This document shows positions 1-8,664 of a stretch of DNA of 28,991 nucleotides, piece by piece (the first letter of the stretch is position 1; each line of letters opens with the position of its first letter). The DNA comes from JBCBKZ01 sp039026975 (GTDB lineage: Bacteria > Bacteroidota > Bacteroidia > J057): NCBI GenBank assembly GCA_039026975.1, contig JBCCLI010000026.1, positions 1 through 28,991 on the forward strand, given 5' to 3'. The notes under the pieces were generated by a model that did not search any database, was not told the origin of the DNA, and saw only the letters and a list, made by a program, of their open reading frames with translations. A program made the translations under genes and the position numbers.

Positions 1-1
1 C

Positions 2-484
2 TACAGTGTGTGGGATATGTCTGTTCTTCAAACCAACATAAGTTCTGATACCCTATTCCTGCAGAAACATCTGTATGGGGGCCTAGGTGTAAGGGGAAGT
101 AAATACTGGAATCAACAAGACAGTCTACATTTTAGTTCAGCAGCCAAGTTTCTCACTTCTGAGGGATTAGGTAAGGATAGCGCTAATCATACCAGGCCTT
201 TGTGGACAGCCATTTTTGGAGAAATTGAAGGAGATACCGTGGGGATAGCAGCTTTTGACCACCCAGATAATCCACGCTTTCCTACCCCTGTGCGAGTTCA
301 CCCCACTATGCCTTACTTCAGCATAGCAGCACCTGTGGTAGGCCCATTCCACCTACCTCCTGATTCCACCTATGAGATGAAGTACAGATGTATGAGTTTT
401 ATGGGGGCTCCTGATCCCAGGGCTTTTAACAAAATAGGCGCAGCCTGGTCAGCTACGCCTTATATTCTCACAAGTAATAATTAG
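2..484 (+). CDS. PmoA-family (DUF6807) protein, 3' part only
   Basis: The reading frame is open to the left edge of the window, so this is the C-terminal ~160 residues of a longer protein; the in-frame GTG at 8 is probably internal. The segment VGIAAFDHPDNPRFPTPVRV followed by a G-rich stretch and a YRCMSF strand matches, from memory, the C-terminal part of the 'methane oxygenase PmoA' / DUF6807 family. That family is common in Bacteroidota and Planctomycetes and is usually found near sugar-degradation genes; despite the name its biochemistry is not established. I see no catalytic motif that fixes a reaction. The stop codon directly abuts the stop of the convergent gene at 485. Family assignment is fairly sure, function unknown. 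Confidence 0.7.
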   Translation, partial: YSVWDMSVLQTNISSDTLFLQKHLYGGLGVRGSKYWNQQDSLHFSSAAKFLTSEGLGKDSANHTRPLWTAIFGEIEGDTVGIAAFDHPDNPRFPTPVRVHPTMPYFSIAAPVVGPFHLPPDSTYEMKYRCMSFMGAPDPRAFNKIGAAWSATPYILTSNN

Positions 485-2275
485 TTATCTAGTGGGTATA
501 TCGTAGATTTTCTTTCCATTTTCAATCAGGCTAATACGGCTGGTTTCCTTTTTTTCTATGTAGACTATATAAGGGGTAAAAACTTCTTCTTTAAGGTTAT
601 CTAAAGAAACTTTACTACTGTAAGCCAGATTTAGATTCTGTTTATTCTCATAGTATCTCACCCGTTGGGTGCGAAAATCAAATTTCTTCTTTCCTCCCTT
701 TACTATCAAAAGTACATAGTACCTGTTGAAATCTGTGTTAAGAATAGGAAGAGCGCCTTGGCCGGGGAGTTTCTCGAGATACATTTCAAACTCAATTTTA
801 CTTCTGAGAATCCGGTATGTGTCTTCCTCAAAGTTATGTCTATCCCTAAGCTTATATCCTCCTATTTCTATATGCTTTAAAGACATTCCTTCCTCTATTC
901 CCTTCATTTCCAGATCTGCCGTGTTAGTACTGCCAAGTCTGGAAGGGGAAATATCCTTCCGAGTTTCCGCCACACCAGAGGTAGTCCCTATATTTCTCGT
1001 ATCAAAATTACTGGGGGTAATAGGATTTTCATCCAGAATTTGGGTCCTCTTCTCAGCATAATTCTCCATATACTGAGTCATCTTCTGTTTCAGCAACTCT
1101 TGCTTGTCTTCTTCTTCTTTTTCTAGCTTCTTTTTAGCTGCCAGTTCACTAGGAGAAAGTGCATTACCATTCTTCATCTGGTGTAGCTTACTTTCTGCGC
1201 TTTGTTTTTGTTTCTGTATTTCCAGTTCTTTTTGTACCGCCTTGGATTCGGCTATGAGAGCAGAATCCATAGCTCTTTCCGCCTTTTCCAGTTCTTTCTG
1301 AGCTTTCGCCTTTCTGGCTAATATATCATTTTGAGAAGACTGGTATTCCTCTAGCTCACTCTTCGCATCTTTAATTTTTCCCTGGTTTTCATCTAACTCC
1401 ATATCTATGGTCTCCAGAAGAACCTTCATTTTAGTAGTCTGGTCTTCAGCTTCTTCCAGAACCTTCTTTAATTCTTCTTTTCTGGTTTGAAGATCTTTTT
1501 CCTTCTGTCTAAAACTTTCCAGCTGTTCATTAGCTTGCTTAAAAGCTGCATTTTCGCTTCCTCTTGCTGAGGGGGATGGCTTTGCAGGTATGGATTCTGG
1601 TTGCTGACGTATCTGGGTATTAGCCAATCCGGTGGAGTAGGAACCGTCTTGTATAATGTCTATTAATGGCTGACTCCTGCCTGACTGATATACATATTGT
1701 TCTGCTGTATGGGTTCTTGGAAAAGGTAATAGGGAATCTTCCAACGGAATGAGTTGGTTAGGATTGGTATTACTTCTTCTTAGCACTTCAAACTTTACAT
1801 TTCTTATACCCACTTTCTCTATTCCTCTCCCTTGGTCTATAATCACCAGTTTACAAGAGGTCTGACTGAAGGCCAGATTGCCATCTAAGGGGGATTCTTT
1901 ATAAATGATGGAGAGCGTATTCTTGCTGGAATTAAATATTACGCTTTCCACCTGGAAGTCCCAAGCGGTTTTATCATACCTAACAAAAGCGATGGCGAGT
2001 TGGTCAAAGGAATTGAATTCCCTTAACTCAGAGGTGGGGGAAGCTTGAAAGAACAAGCCTAAGTGATTATTATCCTTCACCTGCCAACCAAAGTAGTTTT
2101 TGGGTAGCCATGGAGGTAACTCGGAATCAAGTGTGCGCTTTAGGGCGTTGTGTTTTACATCAACCTTCATCGCGTACTGTAAATCATCGTACTGGGTGAA
2201 GGTCAGTTTTTCCTGTGACCATGCGGTTTGTACACAGATGAAGAGCAATAGGAGACCAGATAACCTTCTTTTCAT
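485..2275 (-). CDS. secreted coiled-coil protein of unknown function
   Basis: The 596-residue protein starts with a clear signal peptide (MKRRLSGLLLLFICVQTAWS, likely cleaved before QEKL), so it should be periplasmic or outer-membrane associated. Residues ~21-230 form a mixed alpha/beta-looking domain. Residues ~243-410 are a long Lys/Glu/Gln-rich coiled coil with few prolines. A Ser/Thr/Asn-rich linker leads to a C-terminal domain (~465-596) rich in Tyr, Lys and beta-type segments, ending in IYDIPTR. I do not recognise the family. The architecture suggests a structural or scaffold role at the cell envelope, but that is inference. It stands alone: the downstream gene converges on it with no gap and upstream is 364 bases of AT-rich spacer. 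Confidence 0.8.
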   Translation of the reverse strand: MKRRLSGLLLLFICVQTAWSQEKLTFTQYDDLQYAMKVDVKHNALKRTLDSELPPWLPKNYFGWQVKDNNHLGLFFQASPTSELREFNSFDQLAIAFVRYDKTAWDFQVESVIFNSSKNTLSIIYKESPLDGNLAFSQTSCKLVIIDQGRGIEKVGIRNVKFEVLRRSNTNPNQLIPLEDSLLPFPRTHTAEQYVYQSGRSQPLIDIIQDGSYSTGLANTQIRQQPESIPAKPSPSARGSENAAFKQANEQLESFRQKEKDLQTRKEELKKVLEEAEDQTTKMKVLLETIDMELDENQGKIKDAKSELEEYQSSQNDILARKAKAQKELEKAERAMDSALIAESKAVQKELEIQKQKQSAESKLHQMKNGNALSPSELAAKKKLEKEEEDKQELLKQKMTQYMENYAEKRTQILDENPITPSNFDTRNIGTTSGVAETRKDISPSRLGSTNTADLEMKGIEEGMSLKHIEIGGYKLRDRHNFEEDTYRILRSKIEFEMYLEKLPGQGALPILNTDFNRYYVLLIVKGGKKKFDFRTQRVRYYENKQNLNLAYSSKVSLDNLKEEVFTPYIVYIEKKETSRISLIENGKKIYDIPTR

Positions 2276-2639
2276 CTTCAGTTTGCCGTACTTGTGAGAC
2301 TAGAATGAGGGGATAATGGAGCACATCAACAAGAGAAATTTACATCCTATTTATAAATTCACAACTAAACTAAACAATAGATATAAATTTTACCTAAAGA
2401 TATAATACAAATATCTATATAGCAATAAATGTACCTAATCTTACGCAATTATTTTTCATTTTTTTCAACAATTTGAGTTGAAAAAAGATGATTTTACTGA
2501 ACATTCATTTAGAAAAAGCTCTTTTTTTATCCCTGCACTTCAGTAATCAGCGAGAAAAGTGCATCTCTCATGGACATGAGGCTGTTTGGATAGCGCTAAG
2601 ATACTAACGGGAGGGAGGAAACATTCTTACATAATTTTC
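2276..2639. other. AT-rich spacer upstream of the coiled-coil gene
   Basis: No coding frame of note. It lies between the start of the coiled-coil protein gene and the end of the LytTR regulator gene, both on the minus strand. It holds a 10-bp perfect inverted repeat (2460-2486), a CTCATG-GA-CATGAG palindrome near 2571-2584, and a GCACTT/AAGTGC inverted repeat near 2537-2564. I see no G+C-rich hairpin with a T-run that would be a clean terminator for the regulator gene. Confidence 0.6.
2460..2486. repeat. 10-bp perfect inverted repeat
   Basis: TTTTTTCAAC at 2460-2469 and GTTGAAAAAA at 2477-2486 are exact reverse complements around the 7-base spacer AATTTGA. It could be a weak bidirectional terminator, because both arms carry A/T runs, or a binding site for a dimeric regulator of the coiled-coil gene. 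The sequence alone does not decide. Confidence 0.6.
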
Positions 2640-3407
2640 TCATCTATTAAGCCACTCCTTGAATTTCCTGGATTTGTCAATACTGACAATGGCATCCATC
2701 TCAGGTTCGGGAGAAAGTCCTATCTTAATTCTACTCTTGGAGTAAGCGTGCATGACTTCTATAGCTGAGAAATGAATAATAAACTGCCTATTAATTCGGA
2801 AGAAATACCTGGGATCTAGCAAATCTTCTAATTTACCCAGGGTGTAATCTACTATATGCCTTCGGTTATCTTTTGTTATGAGAAATACATATTTCTGCTG
2901 CCCAAAAAAATAGGCTATTTCCTCTACGGGAACGGACTTAATCTTTTCTCCGGCTGTAACTATAAATCGTTGCCTAAACTCCTTGGGCTTAGCTTCTCTC
3001 AGCGCCTCAGCCATCTGAACCATTTGAGACATAGGTACATTCAAACGGGACTGTTTGAACTTTGAAAGACTTTGGGCCAGTTCCTCTTTATCTACTGGTT
3101 TTAGTAAATAATCAATACTATTTACTTTAAAAGCCTGTATAGCATACTGATCATATGCTGTAGAAAAAATAATAGGGGTGTCTATTTGTACTTTCTCGAA
3201 AATGGAAAAGCTGTTACCATCAGCCAAATGTATATCTTGAAAAATAAGATCAGCCTTATTCCCCTCAGTATTTAGCCAGTTCACAGAGGACTTCACAGAG
3301 TCAAGTACATCTAATACCTGGACATCATCCTCTAGTTCATGAATGAGCCTGATCAACCTACGAGCAGCCAGGTCTTCATCTTCTATGATCAATACTTTTA
3401 GTGCCAC
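2640..3407 (-). CDS. LytTR-family response regulator
   Basis: An N-terminal receiver domain (~1-120) is followed by a C-terminal LytTR DNA-binding domain (~150-255). Numbering from the GTG at 3407 (VALKVLIIEDED), the acidic pair is E9/D10, the phospho-acceptor is D58 in FQDIHLADG, the switch Thr is T82 in FSTAYD and the conserved Lys is K103 in LLKPVD. The LytTR part shows the usual core, YFFRINRQFIIHFSAI. These features indicate a DNA-binding regulator activated by phosphorylation. A TTG at 3419 is an alternative start; I prefer the GTG because it gives the usual short lead into the first beta strand. In Bacteroidota such regulators usually sit beside a LytS-type histidine kinase; none is adjacent here, so its partner is unknown. 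Its targets are not visible. Confidence 0.9.
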   Translation of the reverse strand: MALKVLIIEDEDLAARRLIRLIHELEDDVQVLDVLDSVKSSVNWLNTEGNKADLIFQDIHLADGNSFSIFEKVQIDTPIIFSTAYDQYAIQAFKVNSIDYLLKPVDKEELAQSLSKFKQSRLNVPMSQMVQMAEALREAKPKEFRQRFIVTAGEKIKSVPVEEIAYFFGQQKYVFLITKDNRRHIVDYTLGKLEDLLDPRYFFRINRQFIIHFSAIEVMHAYSKSRIKIGLSPEPEMDAIVSIDKSRKFKEWLNR

Positions 3408-3419
3408 AATGATCTTCAA

Positions 3420-3897
3420 TTATTAAAGGCTTAATATAGGTATTGTCTGGTACTTTAAACACAAAAAGGAGTTTCTCATAGGGTTATACCATCTTGGAAC
3501 CCCTGATACTCCCGGAAAAAGACCAGATGGAGTGTTTCTGAGAGCTGATTTTTAAGAAGAGGAAGCTACCGTGAAGAAGTGAGGGTAGTTCTAATTCCTT
3601 CATCGGATATTTTTAAGGGAGACCACTACATATCTATCCTCTTAACGGGTAAGAACACCTCTAATTTCTTAAAAAAAGGACTGTTAGCTATAAGAGCCTT
3701 CAATAAAATAGGAGAAATTTTACATGATTAGCAGAACAGCCTTACTTGTTAAATTCTTCATTCGTAAATTTTCTGTATCTTCAAGTGATTTAGGGAAAAG
3801 TCCTCTAACGCAAACACATCCTATACATATTGCGTATTATTTAGAGACATCTTTCTCGTTAATACTAGGAAATAAGTAATCTTCAACTGTTTTCCTA
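3420..3897. other. divergent intergenic region, no gene seen
   Basis: About 480 bases between the divergent LytTR regulator and protease genes. All frames are broken by frequent stops. The region must carry promoters for both genes, but I found no exact TAnnTTTG box. I see no RNA gene and no strong hairpin. Confidence 0.5.
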
Positions 3898-3912
3898 TTG
3901 AAACCTGTTCAC

Positions 3913-6048
3913 ATGCAAAAAGCATCTTCTATGAAATTGAAGAAGTTCGGTGTTGCCGGAATTATTCTTACCCTGCTGATAGTCAGTTCTTATACCCTTT
4001 ACAAAGAAGCTAACCAAAGAGAGACGCTTCTGAGACTGCTCATACAACAGCTCAATGATCGCCACTATCAACCGCAAACGCTGGACGATGAGTTTTCAGA
4101 AGATCTATATGATGGATATATAAAGCGTCTGGATTTCAGGAAAAGATATTTCACCCAGGCAGATTTAGCTTCCCTGGAAACGTACAGGAAGGATCTGGAT
4201 GATCAAACCAGGAATAAGACCTTCACTTTCTTTGATAAAGCTACTAACCTCTACCTGGATAGAATAAAAGATGCTGAAGCATATGTGGAGGACATTCTTT
4301 CTACTCCCTTTGATTTTAGCAAGAAGGAAAGTTATCAGGCTGACCCTGACAAGATCTCTTTTGCTAAGGACGAGGCAGAGCTAAAAGAGAGTTGGAGAAA
4401 AATGCTTAAGTACCAAACCTTAGCCAGGTACGCAACCCTTCAGAAAAAACAGGAAGATAAGGAGGAAGCAGAACAGCTTAGTCCTGAGGAGATGGAAAAG
4501 AAGGCAAGAGAGAAAGTCCTGAAATCCTATCAAGACAGGTTCCATACCATGGGTAAATACAACCTGAAGGATTACAGAAATACCTATATAAACTCATTAG
4601 TAAGTTTGTACGACCCTCATACTTCTTACTTCCCTCCAAGAGATAAAGCAGACTTTGACATACAGTTTGCTGGCGAATTAGAAGGGATAGGTGCCAGGCT
4701 TGTAGATAGGGAAGGCTTTGTTACGGTTACTGAGATAGTTCCTGGAAGCCCCTCTTACAGACAAGGAGAGCTAGAGGTGGGAGACGCTATCATAAAAGTA
4801 GGGCAGGGAGAAGAAGAAGCGGTAGACATAGAAGATATGCGGGTAGATGAAGCTGTGTTACTCATCAGGGGAAAGAAAGGAACTGAAGTCAGGCTGACTG
4901 TCAGAAAGAAAGATGGGAATGAAATGGTTATCCCTATAGTTAGAGACATTGTAAAGTTAGAAGAGACATATGCTAAGTCTGCTATTCTCCAGGAAGAAGG
5001 AACCAAAGATAAAATAGGATATATCTACCTACCTCAGTTTTATAAGAATTTCGCCAAGAGAAATGGCAGAAGCTGTTCTAAAGATGTGAAAGCAGAACTA
5101 GAGAAGCTTAAAGCAGAACAGGTAACCGGCGTCATCCTTGATTTACGTACCAATGGTGGAGGTTCTCTCCAGGATGTAGTAGAAATGGTAGGACACTTTA
5201 TAGAGAAAGGTCCTGTAGTCCAGGTAAAATCCAGAAATGGAAAGCCCTACATTTTAACAGACAAGGATCCCAGTGTCTATTATGATGGTTCTCTAGTAAT
5301 ACTAGTAAATACTTTCAGTGCCTCAGCTTCTGAAATCATGGCCGCTGCCATCCAGGATTACGGTCGTGGCATCATCATCGGAAGTAATAATACCTATGGG
5401 AAGGGGACCGTTCAGCAGTTTCAAGATCTTGATGAGTTTAACATAGACAGATCAGAATCTCTGGGCGCTATCAAACTGACTATACAAAAGTTTTATCGCA
5501 TTAATGGGGATGCTACCCAGCTTAAAGGGGTAACCCCAGATATCATTCTTCCTGACAGCTATTCCTATATGGATCTGGAGGAGAAAGACCAGGAACATGC
5601 GCTGGATTGGGATGCTATACAGCCTGTAAACTACCAGGTATGGACACCAGACTATGATTTAGAGCAGATTATAGCTAATAGTAAGGCAAGGGTTAAAGGC
5701 AATGAAACCTTTAAGCTGCTGAATGAAAGTGCCAAAAGCTATAAGAGCCAGCAGGATAATCAAAAGTATCCGCTACAGTTAGATAGTTACATGAGCTTTA
5801 GGGATAAGAAAAGTGAGGAAGCTAAAAAGTATGAAGATATGCAGAAAGTTCATGAAGACCTCTCTGTGGTAGCGCTGGACCTAGATCTGGAGAGAATCAA
5901 AGATAACGAGGTAAAAATGGATCAATGGCAGAACTGGATGAAGGAACTTCAAAAGGATGCCCATATTTATGAGGCCCTCCAAGTTATTCAGGACATGAAT
6001 AAAAGTTCCTACACAAATACCCATAAAGATCCCCTTCGGAAAAAATAA
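3913..6048 (+). CDS. prc: tail-specific (C-terminal processing) peptidase, S41 family
   Basis: A periplasmic protease that degrades or trims proteins from their C-termini. An N-terminal membrane/signal segment (LKKFGVAGIILTLLIVSS) is followed by the family's N-terminal region (HYQPQTLDDEFSEDLYDGYI), a PDZ domain (~253-335: ELEGIGARL through LTVRKKDG) and the S41 protease domain. The catalytic Ser/Lys dyad is visible as the middle serine of SASASE (S471) and the lysine of YGKGTVQ (K497), with spacing like that of E. coli Prc. A charged C-terminal ~180 residues matches the DUF3340-type tail. At ~711 residues the length is normal for long Prc proteins. The start is uncertain: TTG 3898, ATG 3913 and ATG 3931 are all in frame before the signal segment. 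It is monocistronic, with a strong terminator just after it. Confidence 0.93.
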   Translation: MQKASSMKLKKFGVAGIILTLLIVSSYTLYKEANQRETLLRLLIQQLNDRHYQPQTLDDEFSEDLYDGYIKRLDFRKRYFTQADLASLETYRKDLDDQTRNKTFTFFDKATNLYLDRIKDAEAYVEDILSTPFDFSKKESYQADPDKISFAKDEAELKESWRKMLKYQTLARYATLQKKQEDKEEAEQLSPEEMEKKAREKVLKSYQDRFHTMGKYNLKDYRNTYINSLVSLYDPHTSYFPPRDKADFDIQFAGELEGIGARLVDREGFVTVTEIVPGSPSYRQGELEVGDAIIKVGQGEEEAVDIEDMRVDEAVLLIRGKKGTEVRLTVRKKDGNEMVIPIVRDIVKLEETYAKSAILQEEGTKDKIGYIYLPQFYKNFAKRNGRSCSKDVKAELEKLKAEQVTGVILDLRTNGGGSLQDVVEMVGHFIEKGPVVQVKSRNGKPYILTDKDPSVYYDGSLVILVNTFSASASEIMAAAIQDYGRGIIIGSNNTYGKGTVQQFQDLDEFNIDRSESLGAIKLTIQKFYRINGDATQLKGVTPDIILPDSYSYMDLEEKDQEHALDWDAIQPVNYQVWTPDYDLEQIIANSKARVKGNETFKLLNESAKSYKSQQDNQKYPLQLDSYMSFRDKKSEEAKKYEDMQKVHEDLSVVALDLDLERIKDNEVKMDQWQNWMKELQKDAHIYEALQVIQDMNKSSYTNTHKDPLRKK

Positions 6049-6063
6049 AAGAGACACATAAAG

Positions 6064-6097
6064 AAAGCCCCGAAAGTCAGTTTCGGGGTTTTTTATT
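6064..6097 (+). terminator. rho-independent terminator after prc
   Basis: CCCCGAAA (6068-6075) pairs perfectly with TTTCGGGG (6081-6088) around the loop GTCAG, followed by six T residues and further A/T. This is a classic intrinsic terminator 20 bases after the protease stop codon. Confidence 0.92.
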
Positions 6098-6154
6098 CCC
6101 TACCCTTTGAAAGTCATGGGATATCTGTAAGTTCAAGGCCTGAATTTTCAGCCT

Positions 6155-7291
6155 ATGCCTTTTGATTTCGACCTACTTTCCACTGATCCCAAAAGCGCTG
6201 CTAGAGCGGGGCTCATCACCACGGATCACGGCTCCATAGAGACGCCCATTTTCATGCCTGTAGGGACGGTAGCCTCTGTCAAGGCTGTCCCTCAGCGAGA
6301 GCTAGTAGAGAGTATACAGGCCCAGATCATTTTAGGAAATACCTACCACCTTATGCTCAGACCGGGGACTGATACCCTGGAAGGCGCTGGCGGGCTCCAT
6401 CATTTCATGAATTGGCAGGGTCCCATCCTGACTGATAGTGGTGGTTATCAGGTGTACAGCCTGGCCCAAAACCGGAAACTGACAGAGGAGGGAGTAACCT
6501 TTAGTAATCATATAAATGGCTCCAAGCACCTTATCACTCCAGAAACGGCAATAGGGATTCAGAGAAGCATAGGAGCAGATATTATGATGGTGCTGGATGA
6601 GTGCCCGCCCTACCCTAGTGATAGAGCCTACGCTGAGAAGTCCATGCAGCTTACACATAGATGGGCGCAGCGATGTAAGACCTACTGGCAGGAGCATCCT
6701 CCTTTATATGGACACACCCAAGCCCTCTTTCCCATTATCCAGGGAAGTACCTACCGGGATTTACGAACACAAAGTACAGAAACCATAGCTGCTCTTGATC
6801 TACCAGGAAATGCTATAGGGGGACTGTCTGTGGGAGAACCACATGAGATCATGTATGAGCTAACAGACCTCTCTTGTCGACTATTACCCATAGATAAGCC
6901 CAGATATCTGATGGGAGTAGGAACACCTGAAAACCTACTGGAATGTATAAGCCTGGGCGTAGATATGTTTGACTGTGTTTTACCTACTAGAAATGCACGG
7001 CACGGCCTTCTCTATACCCAAAAAGGAATCATTAATATCAAGAATGCAAAATTTGAAAGGGACTTCAGCCCGATCGACCCTGATAGTAACTGCCATGTAG
7101 ATACCTATTACACCAAAGCCTATCTGAGGCACTTGTTTAAAGCTGGAGAATATTTGGCCTTCTACATATCCAGCATTCATAACCTGCATTTCTTTCTGTG
7201 GCTGGTCCAGGAAGCACGTAAGCGCATTCTCCAGGGAGACTTTGCCAGCTGGAAGGAAAGCATGATCCAACAGGTAAGGGTAAGGCTGTAA
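6155..7291 (+). CDS. tgt: tRNA-guanine transglycosylase
   Basis: Exchanges guanine at wobble position 34 of GUN-anticodon tRNAs for the queuine precursor preQ1. The 378-residue length is normal. Visible motifs are LTDSGGYQV (D94, the general acid/base position), DECPPYP (D148), GGLSVGEP and DMFDCVLPTRNAR, whose D273 is the covalent nucleophile. The zinc site is degenerate: the usual C-x-C-x2-C is S311, C313, D316 (in DPDSNCHVDT), while H342 in SIHNLHFFLWL is kept. I recall that other Bacteroidota Tgt proteins have a similar VDT-type replacement, so this is probably a lineage trait rather than damage. It sits alone between the prc terminator and a folded intergenic element. Confidence 0.95.
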   Translation: MPFDFDLLSTDPKSAARAGLITTDHGSIETPIFMPVGTVASVKAVPQRELVESIQAQIILGNTYHLMLRPGTDTLEGAGGLHHFMNWQGPILTDSGGYQVYSLAQNRKLTEEGVTFSNHINGSKHLITPETAIGIQRSIGADIMMVLDECPPYPSDRAYAEKSMQLTHRWAQRCKTYWQEHPPLYGHTQALFPIIQGSTYRDLRTQSTETIAALDLPGNAIGGLSVGEPHEIMYELTDLSCRLLPIDKPRYLMGVGTPENLLECISLGVDMFDCVLPTRNARHGLLYTQKGIINIKNAKFERDFSPIDPDSNCHVDTYYTKAYLRHLFKAGEYLAFYISSIHNLHFFLWLVQEARKRILQGDFASWKESMIQQVRVRL

Positions 7292-7321
7292 CTAAGACCC
7301 TGTTTTAAACACTAGTTTATG

Positions 7322-7404
7322 CTGACAATCCAGACTTGAAGAACCTGAACTTCGCAGGTTTTCTTCACAATAGCTCGCTATTCTTCATAAAATCTGCTTG
7401 TCAG
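7322..7404. repeat. compact three-stem inverted-repeat element
   Basis: An outer stem CTGACAA (7322-7328) / TTGTCAG (7398-7404) encloses two hairpins. The first pairs TGAAGAACCTG (7337-7347) with CAGG-TT-TTCTTCA (7355-7367), 11 bp with a two-base bulge. The second is AATAGC-TC-GCTATT (7369-7382). TTCTTCA also recurs as a direct repeat on both sides of the second hairpin (7361 and 7381). It lies between the convergent tgt and the gene at 7455. It may act as a terminator or be a REP/BIME-like or mobile-element-derived repeat; there is no second copy in this window. Confidence 0.6.
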
Positions 7405-7454
7405 AACCCTTAACCCAGCATGATCATCTAACAATTATCTATATCAAACATGGT

Positions 7455-7919
7455 CTAAAATAACTTCCAGGAGAATTCCAGGGTATCTTGAATATCCTTT
7501 CCTGGCCTGGAAAGAATGAGAAAGCTGTCATTCATGTACTTTCTGAGGGTATCTCCTGATTTTACCTTTCTACCTTCCAGACCTGCTAGTTTCAAATAAG
7601 CATCCTGCGGATTACTGACGTCATACAGATCAGTGGTGAAAGGAACGGCAGTGGTGTCTCTCACCGCATCCCCTACTAAAGAAAGCTTTACCTCAAAAGT
7701 GGTATTAGCCACAAAGCCCTTAGTAACGGTACGCTTACGCCCCTCTATAACAGAGGTAAAAGCTAGGCCAGACATACTTTGGTCAAAATTTTCCTTTAGC
7801 ATTTCCTTTTCTGCTACCATTTTTTCAAACTCTTCCTTGGAGGGCCTTCTGGAGAAAATATTATAGCTTACAATTATGGCTAAAATGGGAACGACTAACA
7901 GAGGTGCGTACTGTTTCAT
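7455..7919 (-). CDS. small membrane-anchored protein, unknown function
   Basis: The 154-residue protein has one N-terminal hydrophobic segment (residues ~4-21, YAPLLVVPILAIIVSYNIF) followed by positive charges, a Glu/Lys-rich stretch and a soluble, probably beta-rich domain (~50-154). There is no lipobox cysteine, so it is probably an uncleaved anchor with the domain in the periplasm. I do not recognise the family. It converges with tgt and is divergent from the DUF4199 gene, and is probably monocistronic. Confidence 0.7.
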   Translation of the reverse strand: MKQYAPLLVVPILAIIVSYNIFSRRPSKEEFEKMVAEKEMLKENFDQSMSGLAFTSVIEGRKRTVTKGFVANTTFEVKLSLVGDAVRDTTAVPFTTDLYDVSNPQDAYLKLAGLEGRKVKSGDTLRKYMNDSFLILSRPGKDIQDTLEFSWKLF

Positions 7920-8075
7920 TTCTTTAGGTTGATGGGTTCAGCCTGTAAATGACTAAAATTTTCTACTCCTTCCCAAATCATCTAATGGCTAACACATTTA
8001 TAAGAAGTGGTTACTAATATAGGATAAGAAGTATATATCCCTGTTCTGAAGATTAAAAATATATGTTTCAGAATG

Positions 8076-8084
8076 TAAATTTTG
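8076..8084 (+). promoter_or_regulatory. possible -7 box for the DUF4199 gene
   Basis: TAAATTTTG, 42 bases before the ATG at 8127, is the Bacteroidota -7 consensus TAnnTTTG with one extra base. No good -33 TTTG is seen at the expected distance, so support is weak. Confidence 0.3.
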
Positions 8085-8126
8085 TATTACCTTAAACATA
8101 CACTTATTATCTAACTCGGAATCACT

Positions 8127-8642
8127 ATGAACGAAACTACTGTAAAATCTATTGGCCTTAAATACGGTGTTATTCTAGGTGCAGTCTCTATTGCCTTCTT
8201 CTTGGTAGTATACCTTCTAGATATGGTGGGAAATCAGGCGTTATCCTGGTTAATCTTTGTATTTATAGGAGGTATATTGTTTCTAGCTATGAAGGAATTT
8301 AAGGAAGGAAATGAGGGTTTTATGTCATTTGGAGAAGGGATGCGTAATGGCATGCTTAGCATAGGAGTAGGCTCCTTAATTAGTACCATCTTCGGCTACA
8401 TTTTCATGAAATTCATTGCTACTGATTATCTTGAAACCATAGAAGATATAACCAGAGAACGCCTGGAAGAAAATCCTAATATGACGGAAGAACAGGTAGA
8501 ACAAGCTATGCAAGCAAGCAGCGCTTTTATGACTGCGGAGGCCTCTGCTATATTTGGTATTTTATATACCGTGGTTATTGGGCTCATTATCTGTCTGATC
8601 GTTAGCGCCATCATGAAAAAAGATAAACCTGGGGGGATATAA
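8127..8642 (+). CDS. DUF4199 domain membrane protein
   Basis: The 171-residue integral membrane protein has four predicted helices (~11-32, 37-55, 76-97 and 139-161). The cytoplasmic segment MKEFKEGNEGFMSFGEGMRNGMLSIG and the loop ERLEENPNMTEEQVEQAM are characteristic, from memory, of DUF4199 (PF13858). That family is almost confined to Bacteroidota and has no established function. It ends 23 bases before a hairpin terminator and appears to be a single-gene transcript. Confidence 0.85.
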   Translation: MNETTVKSIGLKYGVILGAVSIAFFLVVYLLDMVGNQALSWLIFVFIGGILFLAMKEFKEGNEGFMSFGEGMRNGMLSIGVGSLISTIFGYIFMKFIATDYLETIEDITRERLEENPNMTEEQVEQAMQASSAFMTAEASAIFGILYTVVIGLIICLIVSAIMKKDKPGGI

Positions 8643-8664
8643 CCTAACCTCCCAAACCGGGATA

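Noticed and set aside
3420..3897. Possible remnant of a histidine kinase beside the LytTR regulator
   Set aside because: Translations of both strands gave no H-box, N-box or G-box-like segment, only short unrelated stretches between stops.
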